This document shows positions 56,780-60,000 of a stretch of DNA of 60,000 bases, piece by piece. Source of the stretch: Bolinopsis microptera (Eukaryota > Ctenophora > Tentaculata > Lobata > Bolinopsidae). How positions within the stretch are numbered: position 1 is the first letter of the stretch; each line of letters starts with the position of its first letter. The position numbers were made by a program, and so were the translations under genes. The DNA lies in NCBI RefSeq assembly GCF_026151205.1, contig NC_087074.1:11133226-11193225 (forward strand). The letters run 5' to 3'. The notes beneath the pieces were generated by a model. It made no database searches and had not been told where the DNA came from. It saw nothing but the letters and a program-made list of their open reading frames with translations.

Positions 56780-56955
56780 CAGCTAAGTTGAACGCGTTGG
56801 ATTCCTGTGGTGCAGGTTACCTCGCTGGTCCCTTTTTTGAGAGCTCCAGAGTCCGAACACGTCACTTCCACCTTGGTTCCTGAAACTACTGGGAATTGTG
56901 ATGATGTCATGATCCTACTTTCTATTATTAAACCTCCAGCTCAGTGCTGTTATCC
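56780..56955 (-). pseudogene. Degenerate sushi exon
   Basis: The minus strand reads SSQFPVVSGTKVEVTCSDSG, then GTSEVTCTTG and SCPSC, closely matching the intact sushi exon at 58119-58310 (TTQFPVVPGTVVEVTCSDSE, GSSKVTC). At its start about 8 nt are missing, losing the first Cys codon and the frame. At its end the SxSISG codons are deleted so that GTAAG follows CCTAGTT. It is a duplicated exon of the same gene that has decayed. Confidence 0.7.
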
Positions 56956-56959
56956 TAAC

Positions 56960-57835
56960 TACCATAATATCATCATACTGATAATTATCTCTCACAATCA
57001 ATATTTTTTAAAATAACATAACTAGTTGTCACTTACATAGTGTGTATTAAATGTGGAGCCCGTCTTGTCTGTGGTCAGAGGTCATCCTAATCCTCTTTTT
57101 TGAAGTATTATATATGAGTGGAAGTAAAGTTGGATCTTGAGTAGCATTTCCTCTAGACTCTATATCTTTCGAGCAGCATCTTCTCTAGACTCTATATCTC
57201 TTGAGCAGCATTTCTACATCTCATCCTGTCTAGTAACTGGATAATACTGTATATTGGATACTCAGAATCTACCTTGCTGCTGAAAAATTAAGTCAATTAT
57301 CTATGTTATCATAATATCTTGTACTGATCACTTATCTACTAAAATTAAAAAGGCTGATCATTTATTAATGTAAAGTTATTTTTAAATATCTAAAACGTAC
57401 ATGACAAGAATTGACTTTCCTCTTTTAACGAGGTTGTCTCCGTGTTGTTTAAGCGATCTTTTTCTCCGTAATATCAGCATCTCGTGAAGATTCTTTAAAC
57501 GTTTTGTAATCCTTTTTCTAGGATAAATAGGATAAATGTTATTAGAAAGTAAGCTTTAAGAGAACTACAATTGTTAGTCCCTTTTACTTATTACTTATGA
57601 TAGAATCGAGATATGGATTATGACTTATATTTCATATTGTATATATTCTAATTATTAAATTCAATGTTTTATTCTCATATTCTTATAACAACCTGTTGAG
57701 TGTAGCTTTCGCTTTAAGTGATTCTCCGTCACGTGCTTTTATGTGCTTTATCTTAAAGGTCTGTATCTTTAAAACTTGAGTGTTCGTTCAATAAGTTTCA
57801 CTGAGCTAAAAACGTGTGCTGAAGTTCTACTTATT
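56960..57835. other. No gene seen
   Basis: Non-coding AT-rich sequence; CTCTAGACTCTATATCT is directly repeated near 57150-57200. Confidence 0.4.
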
Positions 57836-57839
57836 TTAG

Positions 57840-57961
57840 TACAGTAAAACCCCGATTTACTGTGCCTCGATTTACCGCAAACTCCGATTTACCGCAAAAC
57901 CCCGATTTACCGCGGATGTCTCCTTTCCCCAAACTCCGCGGTAAATCGGAGTTTAACTGTA
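57840..57961. mobile_element. pogo-type MITE, 118 bp (57842-57959)
   Basis: CAGTAAAACCCCGATTTAC at the left and, reversed, CAGTTAAACTCCGATTTACC at the right, flanked by TA on both sides. ACCGCAAA-CCGATTT is repeated internally. Short relative of the element at 21242-22047. Confidence 0.88.
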
Positions 57962-58118
57962 GCAGGGAACACTAAAGTACTACATTACAAACAAGTCTGT
58001 TTTATAAATTAAGTGATATCTGAGTTAAAGATAACGAACTGTAAGTTGGATCCGGGATCATGCCGTATGTTGACCGGGATATGCAGCCACGAGGCAATTG
58101 TTCTCTCGTTGAACTTAC

Positions 58119-58995
58119 CTGAGATTGAACAACTAGGTTCTTTTGAGTGGGTGAATTCGGTTCCTGAGGTGCAGGTAACTTTACTGCTGCCTTTGTTGAC
58201 AGCTTCAGAGTCAGAACAAGTCACTTCCACCACAGTTCCTGGGACTACTGGGAACTGTGTTGTTGTTCTAATCGTACTTTTCCGCTCTGCCTTCAGTCCA
58301 GTGCAGCTCACTGTAAATATATTGTATTAAATCACCTTGAACTGATTAATTTGGTTATATATTATTGGGTTATTTTTTAAGGGTTACTTTGACGGTTGCC
58401 GCTGTATTGTCAATAGATTTTGAATACACTTGAAATTGAGACAGAAAACATGTAATCTCGAGCTTACGAGAGAATCATCGAGGTGGTTTATTTATGAATT
58501 AAATTTATTGTTACTTTGTTAAACCAAATGCTTGTTTTTATTTATAGTCACCTGGTTTTGGTCTGTAGTAATCAGATGCTCTGTCGTGGGGATGGAACTT
58601 TATCTTTTTCACGTCTCTGTTCCAGTACGTGCTCCAACTACTGTAACTACACGTTGCTTGAGAGATCAGTTTGTTGAGAACCTCAACCTCGTTACAGTGT
58701 ATCACTACAGCTCTGTCACCTGCAGTTCTGGTTAGAGTGATACGCCAAACCTTGTTAGTAGGAGAGGGGGGATTAACAGGGAGGTTAGTCCAGGAGCTGC
58801 CGGAACAATAGTCGAGATAGTATTGTGGAGTAGAGGTGAACCGGAGGTAGAGTGTTCCTGCATTCTCTACCTCAGCAGAGTAGAAGACCACCATCAACGC
58901 AACGTTACTCCCCAGCTCACTATTAGTTTTAATTTCTAAAGGTGTCGATTCAAGATCCCACTCTATTTTCACATCTTGCTGCACTGGTAGCCAAC
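58119..58995 (-). CDS. Module/sushi gene, partial (paralogue of the 45.7-48.0 kb gene)
   Basis: Exon 58995-58552 (444 nt, acceptor TTAACAG, donor GTGACT) encodes one complete copy of the unnamed module: GWLPVQQDVKIEWDLESTPL, then LYLRFTSTPQYYLDYC, VWRITLTRTAGDRAVVIHCN, EVEVLN and ASDYYRPKPG. Exon 58310-58119 (192 nt, donor GTAAGT) encodes a sushi-like domain: SCTGLK, QFPVVPGTVVEVTCSDSE, SKVTC and EPSCSIS. Both are phase 1-1 and in frame with each other. The 5' end with the signal peptide must lie beyond 59 kb or is lost; a decayed second sushi exon lies at 56780-56955. Related to the 48-kb gene in module and exon phase. Likely secreted or on the cell surface. Confidence 0.7.
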
Positions 58996-59319
58996 CTGTT
59001 AATTGTATGTTTAACTCATAACTACTGAGCAACGATTTATGTTAAATAAATAATTGTACCTTATTGTTTAAAATATTTCATGTTTACACGAATGTATCTT
59101 CTAATAAAGATAGGTGCGTGAGCCATACTATTATTTTACATTTTTGGCTATATTATAAGACAAATAATCTATTAGTTTATCAGGGATTGTTCACATTTTA
59201 TTAAGTAAGCTAGCACTCTCGGAAGTACACAAATTTCAGTGCGAATAACATATTAACAATATTCACTATTAACAATGCTAGTGTCGTAATGACAAGGATG
59301 TAAATATGACAATATGGCA

Positions 59320-60000
59320 TACGAACACTATAGCATAAGGGGTCTAGCTTTAAACTGGTTTAAATCATATCTTTAGAACAGGGACCAGTTTTCATCAATT
59401 GGATCCGCTGAATCCTCAGCCAAACAAATTATTTACGGTGTACCCCAAGGTTCAATTCTAGGACCTCTCCTTTTATAATTGACATAAACGATCTGCCTCC
59501 AATATCAGAAATAGTTAAATTCATCATGTACGCACATGATGCAAACATTTTCTTAACAGAAGAAAACATAAACGAGGTTTATGATATGCTCACAATTCTT
59601 AGCGATGTCTTAGTTAAATGGATAGATAGCAACGGTTTAGCTCTAAACCTTAAAAAACGAATTATATGATTTTTTCACGGCAAAGAAACCCAGTTTTTCG
59701 CGATGTAGTAATTTCTGGTGTCACAATAGAAAAAAAAAACAGAAGCCCGTTTCATAGGAGTTGTAATAGATAACAAACTGAACTGGTCACAACATATTTC
59801 TGCCATGATAATGAAAATGGCCAGATTCATTGGGTTCATGTACAAACTCAAAAAATACTTGCCTCTGGAATCACATTTACAAATATATCACAGCTTTGTG
59901 CAGTCCCACCTTAATTAATGCTCTTTCGTACGGGGTTTTGCAATTTGCAGCCAAGTCCCATATCGAAACATTGTTTGTAAAACAAAAAATGGGTCTTAGG
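59320..60000 (+). pseudogene. Decayed LINE reverse transcriptase (runs off the window)
   Basis: From about 59322 the sequence encodes RT pieces: YEHYSIRGLALNWFKSYL, IIYGVPQGSILGPLL, then NDLPPISEIVKFIMYAHDAN, where FADD has become YAHD, and later LNWSQHI and FMYKLKKYLPL. Frames change several times and stops intervene, so it is inactive. The order of blocks fits a jockey/CR1-type LINE; the 5' part is absent and the 3' end lies beyond 60000. Confidence 0.8.

Overview
The window is nuclear DNA from an animal, AT-rich and dominated by transposable elements, with a few intron-containing host genes. Evidence for an animal is the set of GT-AG introns, secreted modular proteins built from sushi (CCP), F5/8C-like and other extracellular domains joined by phase-1 introns, a multi-exon IQ-motif (calmodulin-binding) protein, a FLYWCH zinc finger, and CR1-like, Penelope-like, hAT, pogo-like and Mutator-like elements. 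An early-branching marine invertebrate, perhaps a cnidarian, fits best, but the sequence alone does not fix the phylum. There is no bacterial, plasmid or CRISPR content.

Layout. 0-5.5 kb: mostly non-coding, with a putative small membrane protein (2035-2292, minus) and an 11-bp minisatellite. 5.6-7.8 kb (minus): a broken extracellular gene (F5/8C-like exon, then sushi exon). The sushi exon is split by a hAT element, which itself carries a Mutator-like insertion with a telomere-like core. 7.8-13.4 kb: remnants of an RTE-like LINE, a Penelope-like element and a pogo-like transposon. 14-17.8 kb: a hAT MITE, a tRNA-derived SINE and a minus-strand cluster of tiny single-pass membrane proteins, two of them clear paralogues. 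18-22 kb: a 2-kb TTAA-flanked element and an 0.8-kb pogo-type element filled with nested hairpins. 24.3-30.8 kb: a palindromic motif repeated about every 150 bp, changing orientation once and interrupted by a CR1-like LINE that encodes esterase, PHD, endonuclease and RT domains.

31-34 kb: a hAT MITE with perfect 8-bp target duplications, an RT fragment and a second TTAA-flanked foldback element. 34.5-44.0 kb (plus): one eight-exon IQ-repeat gene of about 911 residues. One intron holds a 4.1-kb inverted repeat with a tRNA-Gly-like SINE in its spacer. 45-48 kb (minus): a third TTAA foldback, then a secreted protein gene with a signal peptide, two copies of an unnamed module and a sushi exon. 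48.7-51.7 kb: a 15-bp minisatellite, a hAT MITE, five CACGTG boxes and a self-contained FLYWCH gene between long inverted repeats and 9-bp direct repeats. 53-54.1 kb: a 47-bp minisatellite. 55.5-59 kb: candidate exons and a paralogue of the 48-kb gene. 59.3-60 kb: a decayed LINE.

The genes form no operon. The two module/sushi genes and the broken 5.6-7.8 kb gene look like one dispersed family of secreted or surface proteins. Everything else is shaped by repeated transposon insertion. All calls come from reading the sequence; no database search was run.
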